In this document: positions 1 through 10,600 of the stretch, piece after piece | How the letters are laid out: the number at the start of each line of letters is the position of its first letter | How positions within the stretch are numbered: position 1 is the stretch's first letter | Assembly (NCBI GenBank): GCA_009733775.1 | Contig: WOGZ01000359.1 | Coordinates: 1 to 31,359, forward strand | DNA from: Alectoria sarmentosa | Lineage: Eukaryota > Ascomycota > Lecanoromycetes > Lecanorales > Parmeliaceae | DNA length: 31,359 nt | Direction: 5' to 3' | Position numbers and translations under genes: made by a program | Notes under the pieces: model-generated | Told to the model about the DNA's origin: nothing | The model's input: only the letters and a program-made list of their open reading frames with translations | Databases searched by the model: none

Positions 1-16
1 TGTTTGAGTAAAAAAG

Positions 17-40
17 TTTTTTTTTTTTTTTTTTTTTTTT
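17..40. repeat. 24-nt poly(T) run
   Basis: An uninterrupted run of T lies near the left edge, about 245 bp upstream of the first gene's start. It is followed by more A/T-rich sequence up to about 120. The exact length may be affected by homopolymer sequencing error. Confidence 0.9.
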
Positions 41-233
41 CGTTGATCAAAAAATGACGATGGATGGATGATTAGATGGTTGGGATTTTCCGGTACGAGT
101 TTTTCGATAAAAAAAAATTTGCATGCCAAGGAAGGGGAGGAACGAGATGAAATAAGGGATTAAAATCTCTCTGGGAGGTTGAAGGAAAGGAAATCTGGTC
201 TTATGTTGTTTGTCTAGGTGTTCCATCTTGCAA

Positions 234-253
234 CCACTCCACTCCACTCCACT
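234..253. repeat. CCACT pentamer x4
   Basis: Four perfect copies of CCACT lie about 33 bp upstream of the ATG at 287, probably in the 5' UTR of the first gene. Pyrimidine-rich tracts like this are common just upstream of fungal start codons. No function can be read from it. Confidence 0.8.
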
Positions 254-286
254 CACACAATTATCTTGAGACGGGAAAAACTTTAT

Positions 287-1075
287 ATGATACTTTCGAA
301 TGCATACGTACCTGCACTTGCTTCCAGCAATACGAACCGCCTGAGAGCATCGGCCCTTGACTTTGTCGTCGACGCCGGACAGACATCACCCCCCTTTCGC
401 CCTTTCATTGGACAGCGACGAAGCGACAGCGGACCGATCGCTTCTGTGGGAGAACTGGAAGCCCTCGACATCTCTGCGATGGTGGGCCCGTCCGAGCTGA
501 AGGGATTGTGGAGGAAGTACAGGGAGTACCGGGCGGCCAAGAAGCAGAGAAGCCAAGCAAGCTCGGAAAGCTCGAGCCGGGGCAGCAAAGGGAGCACGGG
601 GCTGGAGGAAGCAACGAGCATGATCGTTGGCTTGGGACTGGAGACGGAGCAGAGAAGCCAAGCAAGTTCGGGAAGCTCGAACCGGGGCATCAAAGGGAGC
701 ATGGTGCTGGAGGAAGCAACAGGCATCATCACTGGCTATGAAACGGATACGAAGTTGGAACAACAGTGCATTGAATATGCGCTGGATATTGATCCTCGGT
801 TCATCGACAACCCAGACGGCATCGGCTGCTCTAGAACTTACGAGGAACCTGATGAACCTTACGAGTTCGACGAGCAGTCTTCGTTTCCTCAGCTGGCAGC
901 TTGGAGAACCGACAGCATTGACAGGGTGAAGGGAAAGAGAAAGGGCAGGATGCCTGGTGATAGGGCGGATGATCGCTACAAGTCCCTGCTTGATATCCTA
1001 GCGTCGCGGCCAAAGTTTTCCGCGAAGAAATTTTCACTGTTGAAAGGGGTACGGGATCTGGCTTGGACGCGATGA
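287..1075 (+). CDS. Unrecognised single-exon protein, 262 aa
   Basis: This is an uninterrupted reading frame from ATG 287 to TGA 1075. The frame stays open further upstream, but only from a GTG at 218, so the first ATG was chosen. I do not recognise the product. There is no signal peptide or membrane segment. It is hydrophilic: a Ser/Gly/Glu-rich middle, an acidic stretch (EEPDEPYEFDE) and a basic C terminus (VKGKRKGR, then FSAKKFSLLKG). The middle contains a 35-residue direct repeat (see the entry at 546-755). Most of the protein is probably disordered. It is convergent with psf3 (396 bp apart). Supporting it as a gene are the open frame and the in-frame duplication. Against it is the lack of any recognisable domain, and minus-strand frames are also open over part of it. 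Confidence 0.55.
   Translation: MILSNAYVPALASSNTNRLRASALDFVVDAGQTSPPFRPFIGQRRSDSGPIASVGELEALDISAMVGPSELKGLWRKYREYRAAKKQRSQASSESSSRGSKGSTGLEEATSMIVGLGLETEQRSQASSGSSNRGIKGSMVLEEATGIITGYETDTKLEQQCIEYALDIDPRFIDNPDGIGCSRTYEEPDEPYEFDEQSSFPQLAAWRTDSIDRVKGKRKGRMPGDRADDRYKSLLDILASRPKFSAKKFSLLKGVRDLAWTR
546..755 (+). repeat. 105-bp in-frame tandem duplication
   Basis: Two adjacent copies (546-650 and 651-755) both start AGAGAAGCCAAGCAA and differ at scattered bases. The unit is 105 bp, or 35 codons, so the reading frame is kept. Both copies encode QRSQASS...SSRG/SNRG...KGS...LEEAT. The second copy drifts most at its 3' end. Confidence 0.85.
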
Positions 1076-1471
1076 GAGGTGGAGGTACAGCGTACTGGGC
1101 TGGTGATAGTTCCTCTAGAAAGAAAGTAATGATGGGTTTGGATTTGGCAGTGAATAGATGACGCCGTGTTTTGCCATGAGCGAGGCATCTGGCGAATGGA
1201 CGAAGGATTCGATGCCTGCTTATAATAATAATTTGTTAGAAAGAAGAATCGAGACCTCTGAGAAGGTCTTTTACCTCGTTGAAAGAGCACTCAGTAGGTT
1301 TTGCTTGCTCTAACGATAGCTCCCTAGTAGGGCTTGATGCCTGTGATTGTCTCATGTCCAGGCAGTTGCCGTCGTATTACATTTCTACAGCAAACATCTT
1401 GTTTCCAGTTCCTTGAGGCAGGTGTTGGCGGCGGCGGGAAGCTTTCCGAGTAGGTCCAGGCGTCCTGAGGC
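1076..1471. other. Convergent intergenic region, no gene seen
   Basis: This 396-bp stretch lies between two convergent genes and should hold both 3' UTRs. Reading frames in it are short and overlap the neighbours' flanks. I see no RNA gene or repeat. Confidence 0.6.
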
Positions 1472-2253
1472 TCAGCGTTTCTTCTTCGTCTCCCCCATCC
1501 ACTCGCGCATAGCGTTGGAACTACCATGAGCGGATCGAAATACTACAATCCAGTCAGCACCAAAATCCGTACTCAACATAACCCAAGCACCCACACTGCC
1601 TCTCCATCTCATCCAATCCCCTTAAGAAATCCTGCGCCTCCCCCAGCGCTCCTCGTGGATTGTGCGCATGGTCCGCAATCTCCGCGGCTCTTTCCTTGAA
1701 CGTCTGTATATCCGCCAACAGGCATCAGTCCAGTCTCCGACCTCGTCGTCGTGGCCAAAACCCTTGTCATCAACGCACCTCACTCAACACATCCACAATC
1801 TCCTCCTCCTCGAACAATTCCAGCACCCGAGCCGCCAACTCGTAATAATGGCTGGCTAGTTGTCTCAAATCCACAGTCTTTGGCCCCGCCTTCAACGCTG
1901 CCAACACCCTGGGTGATATAGACGCAGGTAAATCGAGCGCACACAGTGGTTGAGAGGAGGGGCCGAGACGTTGGACCGCGAGCAGGGTGCTGAGCCAAAG
2001 GGGAAGGGAGACGCGGGTGCCGGATTTTATCTGGGGAGTGATCTTGAATTAACTGACGTAGTCATTCGCTTTTGAGCATGATGGGGAGGTGGAGAGGGGT
2101 GGGTAATAGGGGCCTGGAGAGGGGGAGGGGAGGTGGTACATCTCCACCTGCGTTCTCGTCGAGATAGCCGAGGCCGGGGATATCAAGGTCGAAAGTGCAA
2201 GGCACCTTTTGGGCGTCAGTGAGAATGGCATCGATATCGTAGTAGGAGCCCAT
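1472..2253 (-). CDS. psf3: DNA replication complex GINS protein Psf3
   Basis: Psf3 is one of four GINS subunits. GINS joins Cdc45 and Mcm2-7 in the replicative CMG helicase in the nucleus. The gene is complement(join(1472..1542,1595..1703,1779..2030,2140..2253)), 181 aa, the usual length for fungal Psf3. Exon 1 starts MGSYYDIDAILTDAQKVPC and runs to GLGYLDENAGGD. Exon 2 opens IKSGTRVSLPLWLS, the typical Psf3 strand after the conserved GD. Exon 3 ends DFLRGLDEMERQ. Exon 4 ends MREWMGETKKKR. The introns are 109, 75 and 52 nt, and all junctions keep the frame. Donors are GTACCA, GTGCGT and GTGGGT, the first and last being non-consensus. The third intron was placed between CAGT and TA because this restores the expected RQLFRSAH. 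No exon alone looks like a gene, so it is easily missed by ORF calling. I am confident of the family and slightly less so of each splice site. Confidence 0.9.
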
Positions 2254-2589
2254 GCTGTAAGGAGGTGAATGTGATCATTTCAATGCTCGCCGGAAGATGT
2301 TAGTCTCGAGTATCAAACGAGACGGTCACTAGCCCTAACCCTAAGACTACTGTTTATGCACAGAGGAATGCAGAGAGTAAGGTGGTTTCCGAGCTTCAAC
2401 CTCGAGGATAGGAGTATAAGATGAAGAGTCGGGATATTTGTATGGAAATTACACATCACTTCAACTTGGTCTATGTGCAGTTGCTGGAATGAGGCAACCA
2501 AATAGTACGCTGTCCATTGGACCTATGGTCTATTCCACACATTTCCTACTCTGATTAGAAAATCTAGGCGGCCAGTCGTCTATCAATGC
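2254..2589. promoter_or_regulatory. psf3 upstream region
   Basis: This 336-bp gap lies between the psf3 start and the 3' end of the SET gene, both on the minus strand. It should hold the psf3 promoter and the SET gene's 3' UTR. The only distinct element is the telomere-like motif at 2333-2344. Confidence 0.5.
2333..2344. promoter_or_regulatory. Two-unit CCCTAA telomere-like motif
   Basis: The plus strand reads CCCTAACCCTAA, so on the psf3 sense strand it is TTAGGGTTAGGG, about 80 nt upstream of the ATG. TTAGGG is the usual telomere unit in filamentous fungi. Short internal copies are known binding sites for Tbf1/Rap1-type factors in some yeasts. Use as a promoter element here is inferred from position only. 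Confidence 0.45.
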
Positions 2590-4744
2590 TCAGGAATCTC
2601 CCAGCTCGAGAAATATGACCCAGTCATCAGCTTCCTCGTCATCTCCCTGATCCAGATTTGGACACCACACGCCTTCATTCTTAATTATGTTGAGACACCA
2701 CTCAATACGCCTCACCGTGATCCGGCCATCGTTGTATACTGACTGAGGACGTTTCTCTGTAGCTGCCCGCACCGCGTCGAGGTATGATCTGGCAATGAAG
2801 GCAGAATCCGTTTCAGCATCGCCGCTTGCACTGCGGACGGGGTCGAACCACTCAGCTCTCTCCGCAAGGACGGGGTTTTCAGGTCTTGGCTGGTCAATAG
2901 ATTCCTCTGACGGCGTAGCATAGTTATGTTGCAAAAAATGAAGCCATCGCAGATACTTCTGGCTGATTTCATCTTCACCCCTTGAGTCAGACTGAGGATA
3001 AACCCACAACCCACATAGCCAGATTGTGAATGCAAAGTCGCCGCCTCTACGTTCTCGAATCTTCCTAGGGTCACGCGTCCTCAGGCCTGCATTCAACACG
3101 CCACGTACGTCTTTCAGCAAGCTCTTTGGTGATTCCGTGAAAATCTGCTCCAGTCGTACTACTCTCGGGTCACTAGCCTCGGGCGAATTTACAGTGACTG
3201 ACCTCAAGAACTTACACAAAGAGTCCAGGACACTATCAAGGATTTTGAGCTGGCTGTCGCGGTATCTTGCGGCATCCACTTGCTTGCTGTTCTGCGGAGC
3301 TTTGGGTAAGTCTTTGCTATATTTTCGTATGGCTCTTTGCCCTTTCTGCAGTATCATGATCACTGCACAAATTACGTGTAATTTGTTTCGCGAGAGGCCA
3401 CGATCCAAAAGGCGCGTCTCAGATTCTGAAATATCATCCGCAATACGTGCTTCCCGAGAATTCTCGACCGCAATCGAGAAGTCTTCCAAGAATCGTGGCG
3501 AGAATTCATAATTTTCGTTCTCGAGGAGTCGTACCCAGTGGATGTTTTGTTTCAGAATTTCCTCCACATTGAGGTCTTCTAATGATTCTAGTACTTGGCC
3601 TCCATTCCTGAATGTCCCTCCAATCAGCTTTGGTGAGATACTACTAGTTTCCCTTGTGCTCTGACTCTGCAATGCGCCGGAGGTCGGCTTTTTGGGGGCC
3701 AATCGGCGAGCCTTTGCAGCTCTAACGTAAGCCACAATTGCTGGGGAAAAGCCAAGGCTGTAGTGATCAGAGGCATTATCCAGAAGACTAAAGCCGTATC
3801 CCATGATCACTAGAAGATCGTCTGTCAGCGGCGTCCAAGGTGGCGAAGAGCCAACTCACGTTCTTCATTACTTTTAGGGTCATAATTATTCCACACCTGA
3901 CATCCACCAAGCGTTGCTTCATTTACCCTGAGCGCACAGACGTTCGCGTCCCAAACCCAGGAGACTCTGGCAGATGGATTGTGATTCAAAAGGTCTAAGC
4001 CTGGGATGAGAAGCGGGCATCTACCCACGCCGTGACCAGCAACGACGAGATCTCCCTCATTTCTATTGAAAGATGCTGGCCCGGAAAAGCATCGAGTAGT
4101 CATCACGGTTGCCGCCCATAAGTAGAGCTCCCTTGCAAAATTAGTATGGCAAGTGTAGACAACGCTAAAAGACTAGCATCCACGAACCAAGTCCAGAGAT
4201 GCTTCTGTTCAGAATGCGACCCATCCGCGAAGAGTAACCGCACTGCATTCTCGTATTCTTGCCGCCAAGCCTCCTCTCTTACTTCCTTTGCATTACCCAG
4301 GTTGGTTCCTCGAAGCCATGTCAAATCGTTGCCATCATACCATAAAGGAGTGCTGAAAGAACGTGGCAGGCTGTTGATGTAGGGCCACCATGAGGACTGT
4401 TCTCCCAACAAACGCTGTCTCATCAGAAATAATCGAGTGGCAATATGTGGGGTAAAGGTTGAATGGACGTCTGGGAAATGGTATCGATTGACACCTGGCC
4501 AGGATATAGTCAACTCATGTGGGCAAGAGACAACCAAACTTCCTGGCAGAAGGACACGGTTTTGTTTGACCCGAACATGATTACCATCATCACCGGACCC
4601 AATTTCAACAGAAGGATGCAGATAGCCTCCATTTGCAAGAAACCAAGACTCAAAGTCTTCAACAGCAGGACTTGTCTCAATCTTGGCGGAAGAGAATGCA
4701 GACTGGTCAGAGGCCAGGAGCCATGCTCCGAAATCTGAACCCAT
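2590..4744 (-). CDS. SET-domain protein lysine methyltransferase (Rubisco-LSMT/SETD-like)
   Basis: This is a predicted AdoMet-dependent lysine methyltransferase of the split-SET (RKM/LSMT) class, which usually modifies ribosomal or other cytosolic proteins. It is complement(join(2590..3809,3860..4131,4188..4744)), 682 aa. Exon 1 (to about aa 186) has the N-terminal FESWFLANGGYLHPSVEI block and the inserted region of split SET domains. Exon 2 starts at ELYLWAATVMTTRCFSG and holds the cofactor-binding LDLLNHNP (Asn-His near aa 235-236) and VWNNYDPKSNEE (about aa 266-276). Exon 3 resumes LIMGYGFSLLDN, completing the NNYxxKSNEEL-GYGF signature. The rest, to LELGDS, is a long helical region matching the substrate-binding domain. 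Introns are 56 nt (donor GTTCGT, branch ACTAAT) and 50 nt (GTGAGT...CTAG). Both joins restore family sequence. The start is the ATG at 4744. It is divergent from the P450 gene. The actual substrate cannot be told. Confidence 0.88.
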
Positions 4745-5127
4745 TTCTTTATGATTTTCTCGCCCAGGGCAGCAGAAGTTTGAATATTGACCTCGATTGC
4801 CTATCTATTCCTCTGTCTTCATGCCCACGTTGCCCGCTCCCGAAAAACAATCCGAATTCATAGCCATCCCAGCACAGGCTCCAATAGTCGTCAAGAGACA
4901 GGATTAATGAATTAGATGTACACGTTGGCGCAACTCCATGAATCGCAGGATCACTTGATGAACTATCGAATCTTGGCAAGGTTGGAGGTTGGACGCCACC
5001 AATCATGCTGCCGATGTCGATACCATAGGGCTGAGAAACAACCCCGCAGAAACGAATTCACCCTTTCACTTGTCCTCCCCTTCAGAAATAAATATACTGA
5101 ATTTTGAGCAAAGAGAATCGTCCCAAG
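4745..5127. promoter_or_regulatory. Bidirectional promoter region, SET gene / P450
   Basis: This 383-bp gap lies between the divergent starts of the SET methyltransferase (minus) and the P450 (plus). The sequence just before the P450 ATG is A/T-rich (AATAAATATACTGAATTTTG), which could serve as a core promoter. No other element is evident. Confidence 0.5.
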
Positions 5128-6811
5128 ATGCTTCCTCTAACCCCCATAGTCACCCTCTGTATCATCTCCTATGTAGTATACAAATTCATCCTCTATCCCG
5201 CATTCATCTCCCCACTCTCGAAAATCCCCAACGCACACCCCTCATCCCCGTTCTCACCACTCTGGATCCTCATAAAAAGATTCACCCACCAAGAAAACCG
5301 CACCATCCACGCCGCCCACGTCAAGAACGGTGACATTGTCCGACTCGGGCCCAATGAGATCAGCGTTAACTGTGTGGACGATGGCATCCGTACCATTTAC
5401 AGCGGCGGTTTTGAGAAATGGCCTTGGTACGATCAATTCGATAACTTTGGGTACCGAAACTTTCTCCCGATATATCAAGTATAGCGGTCCCTACTGAGTT
5501 CCTGCAGAGTCCCCTGTATGTTCTCTACCGCTGAAAGCAAACCGCACTCATACCGGCGCCGCGTGATCGCCAACGTCTACTCGAAATCCTATCTGCAATC
5601 GTCTCCCGAAATGCACAAGATTTCCCAAGCAATAATCTTCTCACGCCTCCTACCAGTATTAGAATCAGCCGTCATGAACCAGGAACCAGTCGAAGTGCTC
5701 GGATTGAGCCATGCAATCGCCATGGACTTCATCACCGCTTTCATATTCGGTCTGCAGAACGGATCCAACTTCACGCAAGACGTCTCGGCCCGAAGACAGT
5801 TCCTCATCCCTTACCAACGACGGCGTTCCTACTTTTGGTCTGGCGAGCTTCCTAGCCTCAAGTCCGCAGTGAAGAAATTCGTCCCCATCATCGAGCCCAA
5901 ATACGTGCAAGAAGCCACCAGCTATATCGAAAAGTGGACCCTCACACTCACCAAGGCCGCCGAGAAATCCAGCACGACCAAACTCTCCGACGAGGAGAAC
6001 ATTGGCACAACGGCTCCAATAGTATACAACCAAGTGCACCAATCCACCCTCAAGAACCCCTTCCCCTACCCGCAAGAACTGCAAATCGCCACCGAGCTGC
6101 AGGACCACTTGGCCGCCGGGCACGAAACGAGCGGGATAACGCTGTGCTACCTGTTCCACGAACTCTCCCTGCACCCCGAACTCCAAGCGCAACTCCGCCA
6201 GGAATTCCTCACCCTCTCTCCCACCTTGGACTTCCCCCCATCAACCTCAACCCCCGAACTGCCCTCGCCGCAGAGCCTGGACGCCCTCCCCCTCCTCCAA
6301 GCCTGCCTGATGGAAACCCTACGCATCCACGCCGCGATCCCCGGCCCCGAACCCCGCATCACGCCCTCCAAACCCACCTCGCTGGCCGGCTCCCCGCCCC
6401 TGCCCCCCGGCGTGCGCGTCAGTTCCCAACCGTACACGCTCCACCGCCGAGCGGATGTCTTCCCGGACCCTCAAGCCTGGAAGCCCGAACGCTGGCTCGA
6501 AGCCAGCGAGGAGCAGAGAGCGGAAATGGGGCGATGGTTTTGGGCGTTTGGGAGTGGTGGGAGGATGTGCATTGGGAGCAATTTTGCCATGCAAGGTACG
6601 ATCTCCTCTCTAGATGTGTGGGCGAGATGGATGGGGTTTTGGTGCTGATGATGTGTATGAAACAGAGATGAAATTGATAACGGCTGCTATCTATACGAAC
6701 TACACGACGCATATCATTGATGATGAGGGCATTGAGCAAGTAGACAGATACACCGCTCATCCGAGAGCCAACCAGCTAATTCTGAAATTTGAGCGTGTGG
6801 TGGAGAAATAG
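5128..6811 (+). CDS. Cytochrome P450 monooxygenase
   Basis: This is a microsomal haem-thiolate monooxygenase, join(5128..5450,5508..6595,6666..6811), 518 aa, normal for fungal P450s. The N terminus is a membrane anchor (LTPIVTLCIISYVVYKFIL, about aa 4-22). Next come GDIVRLGPNEISV, the I-helix AGHETS (about aa 311-316), the K-helix ExxR as ETLR (377-380), the PERW motif (434-437) and the haem loop FGSGGRMCIG with Cys462. The intron at 5451-5507 joins NFG to VPCMFST. Reading through it would meet an in-frame stop just after IYQV. The second intron (6596-6665) joins FAMQ to EMKLITAAIY. The frame extends 24 nt upstream without an ATG, so 5128 is the start. All catalytic residues are present, so it is probably functional. 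The CYP family and substrate are unknown. No other secondary-metabolism gene is nearby. Confidence 0.93.
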
Positions 6812-7629
6812 GTCTCTAGGAGCTTACTTGCTCTTGCTGGGGGGGAGATGCATCGGACAAGAGTCACCATGCAAACGATTTTACGCTCATCTATTTCATG
6901 TAATAGCTTTGGATTGAATTGGGCATGGAGAAACGCTATCATCTGCACATCGCTATGCTCTCCGCTGTACATGTTCGCATGCGACATAGTAAGATAACAT
7001 TCGTAGACATCATGCCATCATTCTAAACACCTTGCTCCTCCCTTCAATCAAAGAAAACGCCTCCCTGCATCCATCCATCCATTCATCCAGCCGTCATGAC
7101 AAGAACTCTACAAGGTCATTCTTCCGGCTTCAAAACCGACATCCTCGGTTTTGGACCTAGACCGAGCTTCCGACCTGAGCGTGAATGAAAGACAAGATCA
7201 ATCATGTTTGCGGTATGCAAGACGTTTGCATACGACGTCGTGAAGCGAAGAAGGGAGCATGACCTAGATCCAAGCAGCGTGAAGGCCGAGTATTTTGAGG
7301 GATGATTCGAATAGGTATGCCGCATTAGCCGATGCGCCGATGCACCAATGCTATATTGAAGGCATGAGGCCAACGTTCGTTGCTGATAGAAAGGAGAATA
7401 GGTGGCGCTGAGGCGTAGAGGTATGCCTAAGCGCCACACGATTGCGAAGGAAAAGTTGATGTTCAACCTGTAATCTCAGGCTGGAAACACCAGGCAGAAT
7501 GCTGATAGGGTGTTAGCATCGCATGGTCCCTCCGCCATAAAGAGTACATCAGCGAGCACATGAAGTGGGGCCGCATCGAAGTAGTATTCTAGAACCATTT
7601 TAATCGTCAAGACTTGTACTTCATGAGCC
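6812..7629. other. Convergent intergenic region, no gene seen
   Basis: This 818-bp stretch lies between the 3' ends of the P450 and cdc24. It should hold two 3' UTRs. The largest minus-strand frame (7116-7466, 116 aa) has low complexity in its Ser/Leu/Tyr use and no recognisable domain, so I did not call it. There is a short run of ATCC repeats at about 7069-7086. Confidence 0.6.
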
Positions 7630-10600
7630 TCAATTCTGTTGCCAGTGCAACTCGAAATCAGGTGCTGGACCTTCGAGAATTTGTCGTTCGTTCTGAGTAG
7701 CCCAATCTTCAATAGCGAGATGGACATCCTCGTCGGTCTCGATCCTAACCATATCACCATCCGAGTCTTCATATCGCAGCCGAGCGGTTTTCTTGGCGAT
7801 AGACGCTGCTGTTACCTTAGCCATCTTCGAATCAATCCGATCTGTCAGGGAGCGGTGTTTGATGAATGTAGGCACGACGATGGTCACATGGCTTGGTTCC
7901 GGATCAAATTTGACCCTGACTTTCAACTGATTGGGGTAATCCATGATACTGTTAGCCGATGAAGAAGTCTCGGTACTTTGAGGAGTGAGAAGAGCTGGTT
8001 CTTCAGCATGGTGGCCGTGATGATAGTCACGGGTTTCGCTGTCGAAACTCTGCTGCAACCTTTGTCCTTGACGATCATAGATGATTGGTTCTTGATACTG
8101 TCGATGAGCCCGATCCCGGTGCGCCGAAGGGGATTGGGTTGCGCTTCGGATGGGCAACTGACCCTCGACCGGTGAGCTGGTTTGGCTCCGGTTAAGGGGA
8201 GCTCGACCTTGGACCATGTGTGAAGGAATTGGAGGAATTGGAACATCTTCCGCTTGCGTTGGAAGGTGACCAGTACCAGGACGTTTGGCTCCAGGGGCGT
8301 TTGGATTGTGAATGTCAGGAGTACTAGCGGAGCGAAGACGGCTCGATTGAACTAGCTGCTGTTGAGGATTTTGGGATGCTGTCATGGCAGGCAAGGATGG
8401 CCGCGTGACTGTTCGACCGTTGACAACATAGCTGTTTGGTGGAGCTGGTCCATCTCGAGATGGTGCGCGACCCATCGCTGGAGCTGTACGATGCTTATTG
8501 TCTTCATGCGGCCAGTGACCAGCAGCCATTTGTTGGCGGGTGAACTGAGAAAAGCTTTGCTGAGAGGTTGAGCGCGTGGATGTTGGTGAGTCATTGGTTG
8601 GTGAAAAGTAAGAATTCCCTGGAAGTTCGCCTGGTGAAGCAGCTGCACCCGGGGGGATGTTCGTGTTCAGACTCAGTGGGGGCGCATATGTTCCATTGCC
8701 ATGCTCTGCAAGTGGAAATCTCGGAGGAGCCATGCGTCCGGGTCCGGCCATTGAGCGCAGACTGTTGCTTGACGGATTCCGACTCACAGTGAAGGAAGAT
8801 TGGATAGCGCCAATGATCTCCTCCTCTTCGATCTCTTCCTCATCGTCTTGATATGGATTCTTGACCAGCACCTGGTCTTTCATATAGTTGAATTCTGTTG
8901 CCGAAGTACCAGTCTGACCAGAATTCCTTGCCTGCTCACAAAGGCTCTTCTTTTGTGCCTGCACTGTGTCCCGCCACTTGATCATTTGCGCCTCATCGGG
9001 GAACCTAATAACAAAATTTTCGACGCCGGGGTCACCTTTCCAGAAGATCTGGAGAGTATATTGACCTTGATCTACAACAGTGTCAGTGGTTGTTGTTTTT
9101 AAGACGACATCTTCCTCTTGTACTATGCTTACTCAAGGTCACAACGTCAGTGACATTCTGCATGAATATCCGACCCTTCAATTGAAGCTTTGGTTTTCCC
9201 TTCTTGTCAACCAACGGTTGCTTGCTTGCAAGCATTTTATTCTTAGGCTTGTTTGGGTTGATCTCTTTGCAACAGAGTAGGATGCGTTCGAAAAGGTAGA
9301 CTTTGTACTGTTCACGTACGAGCGACTCAATCGCCAAATCGTCAGCAACTTGTTTCTCTAGATCTGACATTGGCTTGCTTTCTACAACAGAAGCATTGAT
9401 AGCAGCACGAGCCGCTACAGACAAGATTGGGTCTGGCAATTGCACGTGGGAAAATAGGAAAAGTGTTGTGTTCTTGAAAACGCCATCGAGCTTGTTCAAG
9501 TGCCTTGGTTCATGTATGGAATTAAGCAACAGAAATTGCAGAGGGGTGAGTGCTTTGGAAGGGTAAGCCTTGGAGGCCTTTGTTTTGAAAGGCGTGTTAT
9601 GAGACCAGTCCATGATTCTCAGATATGCGTCGTCCGTCGAGGACTTCGAGATGAGAGCTCTACTCATGCCTTCTGGTTTGACAGGTTCAGGCTCAGCTCC
9701 AATCTTTAAAATCTGGAGAGCATTTTGAAATATCTCAAATGCCTGTTCTTCTTGGGGTATCACCTTCTTGGGGGTCTCGGCGTAGGAGCTGATTCTAGAA
9801 GATGGTGTCCCAGCCATCTCGCTGATGAGACCTCTAAGACGCTTGAATTTAAAACGCGACGGGCTCCACGAAGGGGGTTCCACGGATGGCTGAGAAGGTG
9901 TTTGGGGGGATGTAGGGATTGGCTTTCTGCGCAAAGGGAACATGGATCGCCTTGAAGAGGTCTTCGGCGTCACAGGAACAGGCATTTGATCCTCTGCCGA
10001 CTCTTCAGCGACGCTTGGGAGACCGCTGATTTGTTTCCTGCGTGGCTTTCGCTCCAAAGTTTTCATGGCCAATGTCCACGACTGTGAAAGCGAGGCCTCG
10101 GGGAGTCCACGATGTAAAGTATGCACAAAAAGGGAGAAAACCATCGCTCGCGTGATAGGGTCTAGGGAATCAAATATAACACTAACCTCGCGCTCCACCA
10201 CTTTGGCGCCTTCTCCCTTTAAGACCGTGTAATTGCCGAAGTGTAGGAGTTCGCCGAAATGATTAATTTTGTGGCCTTTCCAGTCTTCAACTCTACTTTG
10301 CAACTCGTTGACAGCGGCAGCATGGTGTTCCTTTTGAACAGCCTCGTCCGCTCGGGTCATAATCGATTTGGCTGCTGCTTCGCCTTCTTCGAGGTCCTGT
10401 TGTTTTTCCAGGTCGTAGCCGCCTTTTAGACGCATCTCCTGTGCAACAATTAGTACCACACCCTGACTTTGATGTGATGGGTGATTGTACAGCGAGCAAT
10501 AAGGGGTACTTTGATAGGCGCTGGAAGGGCTTTATTAGGAAACTAAGGAGTACTGATGGTGTCTCGACGATGCCCTTCAATTCGTTCGATAGATCAGCTT

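Noticed and set aside
283..763. Long minus-strand ORFs opposite the first gene
   Set aside because: They mirror the repeated, Ser/Glu-rich coding strand (Leu/Ala/Ser-rich readings) and have no motif. They are treated as shadows of the plus-strand frame.
1645..2253. Several small unrelated ORFs (60-73 aa) in the psf3 region
   Set aside because: They are exon fragments and shadows of psf3. Only the spliced minus-strand model gives a full family-length protein.
7116..7466. 116-aa minus-strand ORF between the P450 and cdc24
   Set aside because: It has no recognisable domain and is isolated between two 3' ends. It is probably chance in UTR sequence.
9308..10186. Intein in Cdc24
   Set aside because: The insertion starts with Val and ends with Glu-Gln before Tyr. 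It lacks the Cys/Ser start and the His-Asn end followed by Cys/Ser/Thr needed for protein splicing.
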